Shown: in pieces, positions 47,001 through 54,598 of the stretch
Numbering within the stretch: position 1 is the first letter of the stretch
How the letters are laid out: the number at the start of each line of letters is the position of its first letter
Assembly (NCBI GenBank): GCA_023213315.1
Contig: JAKCPI010015033.1
Span: forward strand, 124,001-188,000
Direction of reading: 5' to 3'
Length of the DNA: 64,000 bases
Source: Euborellia annulipes
Lineage: Eukaryota; Arthropoda; Insecta; Dermaptera; Anisolabididae
Position numbers and translations under genes: made by a program
The notes under the pieces: model-generated
Seen by the model: only the letters and a program-made list of their open reading frames with translations
The model's database searches: none
What the model was told of the DNA's origin: nothing

Positions 47001-48176
47001 AAACAAATAACGAAACTAAAATGAATTTCCTGCCAAATTTTGAAAACTATACCGATTACGTTAATGACAATTATGAGCCTTTAACTTTTAATAATAGTGC
47101 TGGAGGAAAAGACAACAACAACAACAACAACAGAACAATACAATAGAGAAATTAGATGAAATAAGTTCTTCAAGTCCAAGGAGTATAACAACAACAACAA
47201 CAAAACAAACAGAAGATGATTATGAATATTATGACGAAGAAGAAGAAATTTCTTCAACTTCACCAAATCCTTCAACTTCAACGTTGTCTCAAGATCAAGA
47301 AACAACTTTCCTACAACAACAACAACAACAACAACCCCTAAGGGTGAGGGCAGCAGGCCTACGATTTATACAACAGAAAAAGACAACTCGGAGACAACAC
47401 TTGCGAAATTCAAAACTACAATAAATGATGACGTCATAACAACAACTACAAGTATGGTGGATGAGTTGAGTACAACGACAACAAAAGAAGAAGTTGAATA
47501 CACAACAACAACAGCCATTCCAACAATAACAACAACAACAACATTTGAACCTTCTTCTTCATCTTCAATCCCTACAACAACAACAAATTCTAGGAAAAGA
47601 ACCAGGCCTGATTATCATCAACGGAGAAGAAGACCCTATCAATTAACAACAACAACAACGGAAGCAAATTCAGCTGCTAGGCGACGGAATCGCCATCGTG
47701 GCACTTCAACAACATCCCATTCACCTGTTGTTGTTGTTGTTGTCGATGATCCTCCTCCTCAAATTGTTTTACAAATGAAAGAAATTAATAATTTAGATTC
47801 AACAAAATATAAAACTGAAAAAATATTAACAACAACAACAGATAACCCTACAATTTTAACAACTATAACCGAACAAGATATTCCAACAACAACAACAACA
47901 ACAGCAAATCCACTTATTAAAAAAGAAGAAAATAAGAATAGCATTAAAATAGGATTTAGTTGTTCGGGATTAGAGACGCATCGTTATTATCCAGATCCCC
48001 GCGATTGTCGATTATTTCATTTTTGTAGTCCAGGATTCCATTCAAAGCAAGTTTTAGACTTCAAATTCGCCTGCGATGACGGCACCGTCTTCAACATGGC
48101 GACTCAACGATGCGAACATAATCAGAGAATTTGCACCAAGAGCTTAGCAAAAAGAAAACGTTCTTTCAACGAATAA
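33143..48176 (+). CDS. Chitin-binding (peritrophin-A) mucin-like protein, 5' incomplete
   Basis: Seven exons (33143-33266, 41173-41329, 41429-42408, 44330-44624, 44679-44815, 44884-44949, 46289-48176) join in consistent phase with GT/AG borders and give about 1,210 residues. Three six-cysteine CBM14 domains are separated by long Thr/Ser/Pro-rich, partly acidic linkers rich in ACA (Thr) runs. CBM14 domains bind chitin; such proteins act in cuticle or peritrophic matrix (cuticular proteins analogous to peritrophins). No signal-peptide exon was found, so the start lies in unrecognised sequence upstream or outside the window. The last exon has three frame changes, all in (ACA)n tracts. The exact subfamily is unknown to me. 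Confidence 0.85.
33267..34007. other. Start of intron 1, no repeats recognised
   Basis: The open stretch running on from the exon to 33547 is intron read-through without conserved content. Nothing else is recognised here. Confidence 0.45.
34008..34402. mobile_element. Fold-back element, decayed hammerhead arms
   Basis: Arms 34008-34165 and 34230-34402 are inverted copies (TTGAGAGGAAGTTTACTCGC with GCGAGTAAACTTCCTCTCAA). Hammerhead traces lie at 34121-34150 (-) and 34247-34283 (+): CTGAAGA and GAAAC are kept, but the GTC triplet is lost, so both are probably inactive. Confidence 0.7.
34718..34890. mobile_element. Short element of repeated GCAATATTGC palindromes
   Basis: Ends CCCACACAGCAC and GTACTGTGTGGG are inverted. 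The inside is built from TTGCAGCAATGTTGCAG, GCAATATTGC and relatives, about every 15-20 bases. No ORF. I recognise the style from dispersed repeats of marine invertebrates but cannot name a superfamily. Confidence 0.55.
35300..35533. mobile_element. Non-autonomous hAT element inside an R1 hairpin
   Basis: Ends CAGGGGCGGCTTTAG and CTAGAGCCGCCCCTG. Perfect 8-bp duplication CTGGTGTG (35292-35299, 35534-35541), which is itself part of the R1 hairpin stem. The interior includes GGGTAGGCAACC / GTTGCCTACCC. Confidence 0.9.
35534..35953. other. R1 hairpin remainder and unassigned sequence
   Basis: R1 hairpin half to about 35590 (GTGTGCTGTGCGGTTAGTCACGCC). Nothing else recognised. Confidence 0.4.
35954..36171. 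mobile_element. Fold-back element with hammerhead-like arms
   Basis: Arms begin AGGTGCAGCCAAAAAT and end ATTTTTGGCTGCACCT. Each carries AACGAGACGTTTCGG or its complement. The spacer is about 90 bp. Confidence 0.75.
36097..36138 (+). ncRNA. Hammerhead-like motif, weak helix I
   Basis: CTGAAGA plus extra T, helix II GGA/TCC with a long loop, GAAAC-GTC. The bases before the core (GAA) pair poorly with those after GTC (TCG), so activity is doubtful. The partner arm at about 35988-36030 (-) has lost the CTGANGA core. Confidence 0.45.
36172..36840. other. LINE-like 3' segment, C-run, no gene
   Basis: 36430-36530 matches 26395-26510 (TCTATTTCTTCCGG, CCGCCGACCCCGC, GCGGGAATAAGGCGA). C-run at 36658-36670. 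Otherwise unassigned. Confidence 0.45.
36875..36911 (+). ncRNA. Hammerhead-like motif with collapsed helix II
   Basis: Helix I is a perfect 7-bp pair (TTTGGTC / GACCAAA). GAAAC-GTC is intact, but the core reads TCGAAGA and helix II is only GG/CC around CGT. Downstream, TTTTTTATTCTCCTAGCTGC is the usual element end. Confidence 0.45.
36912..37860. other. No gene seen; 5S-like scrap and MITE scrap
   Basis: 37090-37180 has GAGCATTGCCAAAGCACGG and CGTGTGGAACGTCCC (see 1952). 37645-37675 is a hAT-MITE-like end (AAGGGCGTCGCCTGGGGGG). (CA)n near 37433. Confidence 0.4.
37868..38625. mobile_element. R1 copies, head-to-head chimera
   Basis: Plus-strand start with stem-loop and GTCGAGATTTTGATGG (37868-38000), a second stem-loop, then a minus-strand body from half a hairpin (38104) through AAGTACTAGTGC to CAATACTTTCTC at about 38590. 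Confidence 0.6.
38626..39109. other. No gene seen
   Basis: Part of intron 1. The 75-codon open frame on the minus strand (38735-38962) has no recognised domain. Confidence 0.4.
39110..40380 (-). pseudogene. Non-LTR retrotransposon reverse transcriptase remnant
   Basis: Minus-strand reading in broken frames gives, in order, CPSLFNIYIND (RT 'CPLSPLLFNIYI' motif, about 40345-40376) and LYDVAIIDEEKSELKEMI (decayed YADDVAII catalytic region, 40240-40280). RYCKENKLTVNLES and then a KEEIEKIRASYMKMTMGI segment typical of the LINE ORF2 C-terminal region follow. Further decayed sequence reaches about 39110. Catalytic YADD is lost. The strand is opposite to the host gene, within its first intron. Confidence 0.65.
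40480..41157 (+). mobile_element. Complete R1 copy ending at a splice acceptor
   Basis: Stem-loop at 40488-40527, (GGGT)n at 40628-40660 replacing the GACA part, full body, and hairpin 41065-41154. It ends about 15 bases before the acceptor of exon 41173-41329, so the T-rich hairpin flank contributes to the polypyrimidine region. Confidence 0.75.
41173..41329 (+). CDS. Exon: second half of CBM14 domain 1
   Basis: Completes the split Gly codon and supplies cysteines 4-6 (KFLCLNGTVFD, RVCERIDEVDC). Across both exons, spacing is C-15-C-5-C-14-C-12-C-7-C. The acceptor TTTTGTTGCAG begins a few bases after the end of an R1 hairpin. Donor GTAAAG, phase 2. Confidence 0.85.
41429..42408 (+). CDS. Exon: Ser/Thr/Pro/His-rich linker
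   Basis: About 326 codons beginning FPEDDDDEIITT, followed by (T)n, PPP and HSH-rich segments, a basic patch RRDKRQSDRRR near the end, and donor GTAATG after CAAGATTCAG. No cysteines, low complexity, probably O-glycosylated by composition. Reading on past the donor meets a stop after 22 bases, which supports splicing. Confidence 0.8.
42505..42898. mobile_element. Possible TIR element in intron 3
   Basis: TTTTCCTCGGTGCGAC (42505-42520) and GTCGCACCGAGGAAAA (42883-42898) are exact inverted copies, with matching bases further in. The interior is unlike the window's other families. No clear target duplication. Confidence 0.5.
42899..43340. other. Intronic, no gene seen
   Basis: Moderate GC. The 71-codon frame beginning 42850 spans the TIR end and has no recognised domain. 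Unassigned. Confidence 0.4.
43341..44257 (-). mobile_element. R1 hairpins and body, split by RTE-like element
   Basis: One decayed hairpin (43341-43425), then a minus-strand R1 copy from hairpin 43474-43561 to about 44230. It is interrupted at AAATTTATAAACA by 43618-44050. Confidence 0.65.
43618..44050 (+). mobile_element. RTE-like non-LTR 3' fragment
   Basis: Second long copy of the 10278 family: CTAGCCGCGTCGCCCGCC, CCTATGGGAGAAATCGTAAC, GAGCGTGACAGACAGACAGA, end ATATATATAGAT. The precise junction in R1 shows it inserted later. Confidence 0.65.
44258..44311. mobile_element. hAT-MITE scrap beside a splice acceptor
   Basis: Reverse complement reads ATGGGCGTAACTAGGG with a G-run, like the CAGGGGCGTA ends elsewhere. 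It stops about 18 bases before the acceptor at 44328-44329. Confidence 0.45.
44330..44624 (+). CDS. Exon: linker and first half of CBM14 domain 2
   Basis: Starts after CTTTTTCAG and encodes EMSRERRKRPQL..., a Thr run, then FTCRGKTLGGYYADPEADC and FHIC. Donor GTAAAA within CATGGAAG. A hAT-like scrap ends about 18 bp upstream of the acceptor. Confidence 0.85.
44679..44815 (+). CDS. Exon: second half of CBM14 domain 2
   Basis: Encodes DNKFACGPGTRFD and ICQERSKVDC, then KGYYHLNNFRGQE. Spacing with the previous exon is C-15-C-5-C-14-C-12-C-7-C, identical to domain 1. The split-domain intron is at the same place as in domain 1, so the two arose by duplication of an exon pair. Donor GTGCG. Confidence 0.85.
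44884..44949 (+). CDS. Small linker exon
   Basis: Exon of 66 bases between CATTCACAG and GTATGT, encoding ESITVPSFEPLKVPHTSIKP-type sequence in phase with both neighbours. Called from phase and splice sites, as it has no domain. Confidence 0.7.
44950..45827. other. Intron 6, decayed hammerhead arms
   Basis: 45310-45430 has GACGTTTCGCTCC on one side and GGACCGAAACATCG on the other, a decayed relative of the fold-back arms with no clear CTGANGA. Rest unassigned. Confidence 0.4.
45828..46150. repeat. Inverted repeat in intron 6
   Basis: Arms about 45828-45910 and 46054-46150: GTAGGCTATGAAAGGGACAG with CTGTCCCTTTTATAGCCTAC, and ATGCATGCCCCCA with TGGGGGCATGCAT. A less similar inner part also pairs (CGCCGCATTCCTCCAG with GGAGAAATGCGGCGCG). 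Both strands are open in short frames ending GDHLSLWGHAFFFS, the same arm read from each side. Not a gene. Confidence 0.65.
46289..48176 (+). CDS. Last exon: acidic/Thr linker and CBM14 domain 3, frame-disrupted
   Basis: Begins DERSKRTRNRRQITDEEEYEEYEE. Four near-repeats of EESKIVSGKNLD(F/S) joined by Thr runs follow. Further linker leads to an unsplit third domain (FSC..RYYPDPRDC..FHFC..KFACDDGTVF..RCEHNQRIC, spacing 14-5-15-12-6) and a basic C-terminus ending at TAA 48174-48176. Frame changes occur at about 46437-46455, 47112-47140 and 47310-47335, each in a CAA/ACA run. Between them the reading stays coherent. Sequencing or assembly slippage is the simplest reading; a damaged allele is possible. 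Confidence 0.75.
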
Positions 48177-48185
48177 ACGATCGAA

Positions 48186-48809
48186 CAGGGCGGAAATCTT
48201 CTTTCTACGCTTTCTATATTTAGACACAAAATTCTCTATTCACCCTCGCAAATATCCCTTATCGCCTGCTGAGTATAGGCCAGAATGGAAATATCTTTTC
48301 GCCACTCAAAAGGGAAGACGTTTTAACAACGTAACTCAAAAAAGGAATTTTCGGACTTTCGCCACTCACATTCTCAGCAGGCCGAAAAAACTCATTTTTC
48401 ATTTCGAAGTTGTAAGAGCACACAGAAGTTGCCAGAAAGGAAAAAAAAGAAATTATCAAAATCGGGGGACATCTTCAGGTCGTTGAAGTTGACAAAATAT
48501 GAACAAAACTTCATTCTTGGGATTTTTGAATTAGATGTTTTCGTAATGTCCGTAGTTTGCACGTCTTCAAAAAACACTTGAGTTTTAATTTGGTTTTGTT
48601 AGATCATTTGATATCTTAGCCCCAAAATAATGAAAAAGTTAGCACGTTGTGTTTTATTTTGGTGTGAATTTAAAAATTAAAAATGAAGTTTTTGTCAACT
48701 TCAGGGCCTCTGCGCGACCGGAAGATGTCAACCGATTTTGGTAATTTCTTTTTTGGCTATATAATTCGCACAACTTCGAAATAAAAAATTAATTTTTTCG
48801 ACCCGCCCT
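48186..48809. mobile_element. Composite fold-back element just after the stop codon
   Basis: Outer AGGGCGG (48186) and CCGCCCT (48803-48809) are inverted. Inside, GAAAAAACTCATTTTTCATTTCGAAGTTG pairs with the stretch at 48770-48800, and AAAATCGGGGGACATCTTC with GAAGATGTCAACCGATTTT. 48255-48383 shares TCGCC.GCTGAG and AACTCAAAAA.GAATTTTCGG with 55255-55430. It starts 10 bp past the chitin-binding stop codon, so the mRNA 3' UTR probably contains it or stops within it. Confidence 0.5.
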
Positions 48810-49485
48810 AATATAAATTATAGAGATGAGAGAAGAAAGCTTTGCATTAAAATTAATTATTTTTTCCTATTTAAAAGAAGTTTAATAAAATGAAATGGGT
48901 ATATGTGCATTAATAATATTTTTTATTTTCATTAATTTTTTATATAAAAGGAAATTTTTGTAACCTTTTAAAACAAAAATGCCAAACGCTTTCCTTTTTC
49001 TTTGTATATTTTTTTTTTCTATCATCTGTTTATGTAAATAATTTCAAAAACTTTTATTGGAAAACAAAATAGATTAAAAAAATGGGGAATTGAAAAGAAA
49101 TTTTTTTTATTTATTTATTTGAAAATAAAGAAAAAAGTCCCTTGAAATAATTTTAATATTTATTTTAAGATGAACGGGGAGAGTGCTGTAAAAAATGAAT
49201 TTTGTGAGTTTGAATGTCGAATTGATTCGCAGATGACAAAAAAAAAGAAACCTCCTGAGGAAGGTGTTTTGTTCTATTCAAAATGTTTCTTTCACTTAAT
49301 TTCTCATCAGACTTCAATTCGACATCAAAATTTGTTTTTCTTTCTTTGTGTTTGTGCGTGTGTGTGTGTTTGTGTACGTCTGTGTTTATTTTATTAATTT
49401 TTTTTTAAGATGATTAAATTAGCAATATATAAAAAAAGAATTTTGTTTTAATTAAAAATTCATGATTTCACATTTATAAATATTT
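48810..49485. other. Convergent 3' intergenic region
   Basis: AT-rich space between the 3' ends of the chitin-binding gene (+) and PSMD14 (-). Plus-strand AATAAA-type words (48887, 49127) could end the former transcript. (GT)n near 49350-49372. Confidence 0.4.
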
Positions 49486-49491
49486 TTTATT
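49486..49491 (-). terminator. Poly(A) signal of PSMD14
   Basis: AATAAA on the minus strand, 22 bases after the TGA stop at 49513-49515. Confidence 0.65.
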
Positions 49492-49512
49492 GAGAATACA
49501 AAGTGATTTGTT

Positions 49513-50282
49513 TCATTTAAAGACGACGGTGTCGAGCATCGCGCCGAGGCATTGGACAACGTTTGTAGACATAACGAGAGACACTTTTTCTTCCATGTGC
49601 CGTTTAGGGTCTTGCTTGCCGACGTTTTTGATCGCCAATTGTTCTGACGACATTTTCTCTTCCTCTTCTAATGCTTTATTGTAATTTTTCGCGAGGGCCA
49701 GCATATCGCCTACGGTGTCCTCGTTGATTTTACAATGCTCTTTATAATCAGCTAACATTAGTCCGTCCATCCAGGATTTTTTATGTAAATTCGATAACAT
49801 CTTTTGTTCCAATTCATTCTTTCGATAATTAATTCCAATTGAATAATAATGGCGGTTGAGACCGTGAATCAGAGCCTGGACTGAGGGTTTTTGTAAATGG
49901 CCTAAATTCGATGTCGTTTGTCGGGGCTCCTGGCCGAGGACCATCATATTAGGATTAATTAAACGAAATGCATCGATGACCACTTTGCCTTTAACTGATT
50001 GGATTGGGTCGACGACGACAGCCACAGCACGATCCGACAGAGCCTCAAAACTCTGCTGAGTATTGATATCGACGCCTGAGAGCCAGCATCCAAAGCCAGG
50101 ATGCGAATGGTACCAGCCAACGACCATCTCGGGGCGACCTGTTTGTTTCAACATATCCAACATGCGTGCTTGGAAAACAGGATCGACGGCCTCGACGGAG
50201 ACGCCCGTGCCCGTCTGTGGCATCGCGAATACATCAATCACACGAACGGTGTAATCATCAACAAATTCGCCGAGCATTAAAC
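49513..50282 (-). CDS. PSMD14: PSMD14 exon 2 (most of MPN domain and C-terminus)
   Basis: Starts after acceptor TTTTTCAG with GT-TTA-ATG completing Gly56, then [18 protein letters not shown]. The first Met in this exon is internal, not the start. Ends TTTAAATGA. Confidence 0.97.
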
Positions 50283-52016
50283 CTGAAAAAGATCAAACAA
50301 TCAATTTATAACCCTTTAAGTTGAAAGTCAAGGCGAAATTAAAATTTTACTCATCTCCTATTTCTATCAAGATTTTAAAGAGAGAATTTTTATTCTCTGC
50401 CTCCTTTCCATATTTCTAGTCCAAAGTCCCAATCAAATAATTGCATTTAAATGAATAAGCAAAGGCTGGGTGAATAGCTGCAGCTTGGAAAGAAAGGAAG
50501 CGAAGTGGGTTCAAAAAGACGTTTCAAAGCCATCAAAGGATCGAATCGGGCTTTGTAAATAATAACGGTTAGAGATGAATTCATCTTGGATATCATTTGT
50601 ATGGGGGAAATAATTTTTATTATTGACAAAGCCGTATGATTTCGATCACATGTCTATATTACAATAGCCGCAGAGTTTTATTGAACCCCTCCCGGGATTC
50701 CACCGTGCTTGACATATATATATATATATATATATATACAAGTATCCTGCAAAGATTTTGCTGGTTTTTGTTTTGCTCTGTTGCCTGCATTAAAACGACT
50801 CGAGATATATATGAACATTGAAGCTTTTCAATTTTCCTTTTTATTAATGATTACTCGTATTAAAATAAAAAGCTATATACACATTATTTGAGTTACGGAA
50901 TTGGAATTCCCAGTACACTTGAAGATTTATACATATCGAGTCCCGTAGGAAAGCCACGACGACGGTCCTTCAGCTTTACGATCTTTTTAGACAATTTATA
51001 TATCTCTAAATATAACTCTGAATCATTTATCAATCACTTATCTTAAATAATATTTTCTAAATGCCTATCTATACTCCTATTGAGGGTCAGTTAAAAAAAA
51101 ATCAAATTTAATCATTTAACAATTTTTATTTGAGATTTGATTTTTCAAAAGGCGATATACGATCTCTTTTTTTGGGAAAATTGATTTTGAATCTCCCAAA
51201 ATGGGTCGAATGGAGCGTAAGATTCACTGAGCTTTAATTATATACCCATACTGGATCAATTTCAATAATTTCCAATTTTGATTTCAAAAGAGCTACACTA
51301 AACTTATACAATACATATTTAGAGCCAAGAAGAATATTTTTGTCCAGCATTCCTAAAGGTTTGTTTCTCATCCCGAATTCAAATCACAAAATCTTTGATT
51401 GTACGAAAATAAGCACAGCATTTCGGCTCTGGCGATTTTTCCAAATTTTCCTATTAAAACCTATACTATTTCCGGTGCCAATATAAAATTGCGCTAGGTC
51501 TGTCTACTAATGCTTTACTTATTTAGTTTTTTTCCAAATTTCATAAAAAAAAAAAGACTGGGCTTCAGATGGGACCAAATGTTTTAAAGTTTTGAGTCAT
51601 AGTTTGCTAAATAAAACTCTGCACATTTATTTGTGATCCACAAAATCTCTTTTATTTATATTCCGTAGTCATTCTGACAAAACTTATTAACGCGATTAAC
51701 GAGAACAAAAGCTTTGAGATGGGAACATTATAAATTTTAATTTACGATTATAAAAAACTCAATTTATTAAATATTTTTTTTTTAAATTAAGAAAGAAATG
51801 AAATGATTTAAAATGAAAGAAGAAATAATGAGAGATAAAGATATATATACCCATGACTTCCATTGGGACTCCAGCTCTTCCATGTTTAAGCATTTTCAAA
51901 AGAGCTAAAGATGAAATATAAACTTGCTCTGCTGTATCAACGACTGAGGCATCTGAATGTGGAGGAGCTTGATTTAATCCTGGCATACCAGCTCCTAATC
52001 TCAATAAACGATCCAT
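49513..52016 (-). CDS. PSMD14: 26S proteasome regulatory subunit Rpn11 (PSMD14), complete
   Basis: Two coding exons (52016-51851 and 50282-49513) join across a split Gly56 codon to give 311 residues; human PSMD14 has 310. It is the JAMM-family zinc deubiquitinase of the proteasome lid, which removes ubiquitin chains from substrates as they are translocated. Visible features: N-terminus [16 protein letters not shown] domain; JAMM motif [14 protein letters not shown] with zinc ligands His114, His116 and Asp127; catalytic Glu53; Cys121. The C-terminal helices end LDTVVFK. All catalytic residues are present. Donor and acceptor are GTATAT and TTTTTCAG. It diverges from the helicase-like gene upstream. 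Confidence 0.98.
50283..51850 (-). other. PSMD14 intron
   Basis: 1.57-kb intron. Contains (TA)n at about 50717-50738. None of the repeat families R1, SINE, hAT or fold-back is evident, unlike the introns of the neighbouring genes. Confidence 0.7.
51851..52016 (-). CDS. PSMD14: PSMD14 exon 1
   Basis: ATG at 52016-52014. 55 codons plus one base encode [10 protein letters not shown] through the conserved [12 protein letters not shown] segment, then donor GTATAT. An AG preceded by TTTTTC lies 15 bases upstream of the ATG, indicating a spliced 5' UTR. Confidence 0.97.
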
Positions 52017-52030
52017 CTTCTTTTCTTTTG

Positions 52031-52320
52031 TTCTGAAAAATATGAATTAAAATAATAATATGTAAGTGAAATTAATAAAAAAAAAAAAAAAAAAAATCAA
52101 AATACCTGAATCAATATGAAAGAAGAATTTATTTATTTTATAAAATCAATATCAATTAAAAGAAAAAAAATTAACGCTCTCAAATGTCAATAATAGGAAA
52201 TAAAATGACAATTTTGTTTTTGGTTTTTGCACACTCACCCAAGACCAAATTGAAGGGAGCAACAGAAAATATACAAGCTACCAATGTTATAAAACGTATT
52301 TTTTTTTAAACTTAAATATG
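52031..52320 (-). promoter_or_regulatory. PSMD14 5' UTR intron and probable leader exon
   Basis: Reading on the minus strand, CTTGG followed by GTGAGTGT at 52239-52232 makes a strong donor. With the acceptor near 52032, this would remove a 200-base intron from the 5' UTR. The transcription start is not determinable; the leader exon would be about 52240-52310. Confidence 0.45.
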
Positions 52321-52458
52321 TTTTTTATTTGTTTTAATATTAAATTATTATAATTATAAGAGGAAAATACAATAAATTTATTTTTAAATCTAAAAATAAT
52401 CTTATATAATTCTATTTTAAAATTTAAATTATTATCTATGATATTATGGTATAAAAAT

Positions 52459-52849
52459 CAGAGTTGGGTTTTATACACAATTTTGCAGTTTTATACAAAA
52501 ATTGCGGATAAAACTTTTATGAAACGTATAAAATGTATTAAACGTATAAAATGTATAAAACTTGGATGCGCATGCGCAAACCCGACGAGAAAGGAAGCTC
52601 AAATAAAATTTCATTTTTCAATTATTAACATTTTGATTATATTATTCACTAAATAAAAAGCAAACAACATCGTCAATACTTTAGAACATTATAAAATATG
52701 AAAAGCTTTTAAGCTGTTTTTTCAGGAGGAGAGAATTGGTTTTTTACAGTTTTATACCTTTTATTCATCGGCCTAGTTTTATCCGCGATAGTTTTATACA
52801 TGTATAAAACCGTGTATTATACTCGGCGGGATAAAACTTGCCAACTCTG
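52459..52849. mobile_element. Non-autonomous hAT element between divergent genes
   Basis: Ends CAGAGTTGGGTTTTATAC and GATAAAACTTGCCAACTCTG. Perfect 8-bp duplication ATAAAAAT (52451-52458, 52850-52857). Interior has repeated GTATAAAA words on both strands. It lies about 150 bp from the probable PSMD14 leader exon. Confidence 0.9.
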
Positions 52850-52857
52850 ATAAAAAT

Positions 52858-54434
52858 TAAAATTCTATTTTATATGGTACATAATTTTTATTTAAATATT
52901 CCTAAAAATAAAATTTGTTAAAAAATATTTTTTAAATTTTTACAATCAGCGATATCTTTGAGCCAAATTATGAACTAGAAGCTGATTAATTCATCATATA
53001 AGTAAATGGCTTATCTCTTCATCTTAGTCTCCGTTTCTACTTCTTGAAGCTTTTAAAACTAAATGGTAATGGCTGCTTTACTAATTATTAAAAAGTAATT
53101 TGACAAACACAACTTGGTGAATTTAATGTGATTAAGAGTTCAATTTTACAAATAAAAGTTTAGTCAGTGTATTATAAAGAATCATCTGATCCTCTCCTCA
53201 CCCTTTAATTAGCGGTAAGTATCCTTAAAACATAAATATTCCATTATAAAAGTTGATGCTTGTCTTTTGTCTTTGAATGTTAAATGATTGCATGATTATT
53301 ATTATATTAATATTTTTATTATTTTCACATATGTTATAGGTACATTTATGTTTTACTAAATTAAATAATAATCGAAAATTTATTATTACAAAGCTAGATA
53401 TGGAATTTATTATTGAAAATATTAAGATAAAGAAAGTTCGAAAAGTAAAAAAAAAAAAAAAAAAACTCGTATATATAGAGAATATAAATACATATTATTA
53501 TATAAAATATATTATTATATTAATATAATAATATTACTGAAAATTAAAAATTTTTAAAAAGTGATGTTATTTAAAAAATTTTCCAAACTACCATATTATT
53601 TATTTTTTATTTTTCCAATTTTTATATTAAAATATTCATTTAAGAAAAAATGAAAAATTCTAATACAAAGAATATTAAATTAAAAATTATATTCTTTTCT
53701 TACTACCCTTTAAAAAAAAAGGGTTAGAAAAAAAATTAATTTTTGTCCTTTTTTTCTAAAATGAATAAAACTTCCAAAAATATTTATTTATATATATATT
53801 TAGACTTGAAAAGAGTTTGAAGAGTGATTTGCTCACTTGGTTTTTGCACCTTGGCGGGCGGGGGGAAAGACCTAAAGTAAAATGAGAGAAAGAGAAAGAG
53901 AGAGCGCGAGCGAATGATCACGTGACCTGTTCCTAGTTGTGAGTTGAAGAGTTGCTGTCTTCTCTCTCTTTCTCTTTCTCTCTCATTCAGAGTTGAATGT
54001 CTGAGTTCTGAGCTCACCTCAAAACCTCAGCTGATTTCACTCGGGTGGATTTTCATTAAATAAATTTATTTATTATTTTTTTATTTTTCTTACTCTCGCT
54101 TGCTCTATTCAATTCTGTCCATCTTATTATATATTTTGATATTTCTTTGATGGATTCTTTTTATAAAATATGAGAAAAAGCAAGTATTTGATGTTCTAAC
54201 TTTTTTTAGAATTTGCTAATTCTTCAAGTCCTAAGATCAATATATATACGTATATATAGATATACATATATATATATATATATATACATTTCTAATAAGT
54301 TTTATATATGCATATATATAGATTAATTTAAAGATTATCGATATATTGTTGCTTTTAATTAAAAGTTATTTTATCAATCATTTTGACATTAATAATACAA
54401 AAAGAAAATTATTGAAATTTTTTTTTTTTTTCAG
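52858..54434 (+). promoter_or_regulatory. Divergent intergenic region, probable helicase-gene leader
   Basis: Very AT-rich. GCGGTAAGTATCC at about 53212 is a strong donor that could end a 5' UTR exon of the plus-strand gene. (GAGA) and CTCTTTCTC tracts at 53880-53990 are GAGA-like. (TA)n near 54255-54290. No coding sequence seen. Start sites cannot be fixed. Confidence 0.35.
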
Positions 54435-54525
54435 GATATGGAGTCTGAGTTGAAAGGCTCAGGCTAAAAGGCTCCTTAACAAATATTTACAATTTATTAT
54501 TTACTTTTTTTTTCGTTAATTAATT
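54435..54525 (+). promoter_or_regulatory. 5' UTR with a 9-codon upstream ORF
   Basis: After acceptor TTTTTTTCAG, GGATATGGAGTC opens a short frame (54438-54467, MESELKGSG-stop) out of frame with the main ATG at 54526. If this acceptor is used, the uORF may reduce translation of the main frame. Confidence 0.5.
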
Positions 54526-54598
54526 ATGGAACCTTTTGTGACAAGAATTGGTGATGTTACAATCGAACGTGTTTTGCCTAAAACCAACGATGCTTTAA
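54526..54598 (+). CDS. ARIP4-like exon 1
   Basis: ATG plus 23 codons and one base, donor GTAAGT. The coding sequence continues as DALK-SPSTKSSEE in exon 2. Confidence 0.7.

Noticed and set aside
49513..50277. Exon 2 ATG as the real start of PSMD14
   Set aside because: The conserved N-terminus including Glu53 is encoded by exon 1 at 51851-52016, with matching splice phase; the Met is internal.
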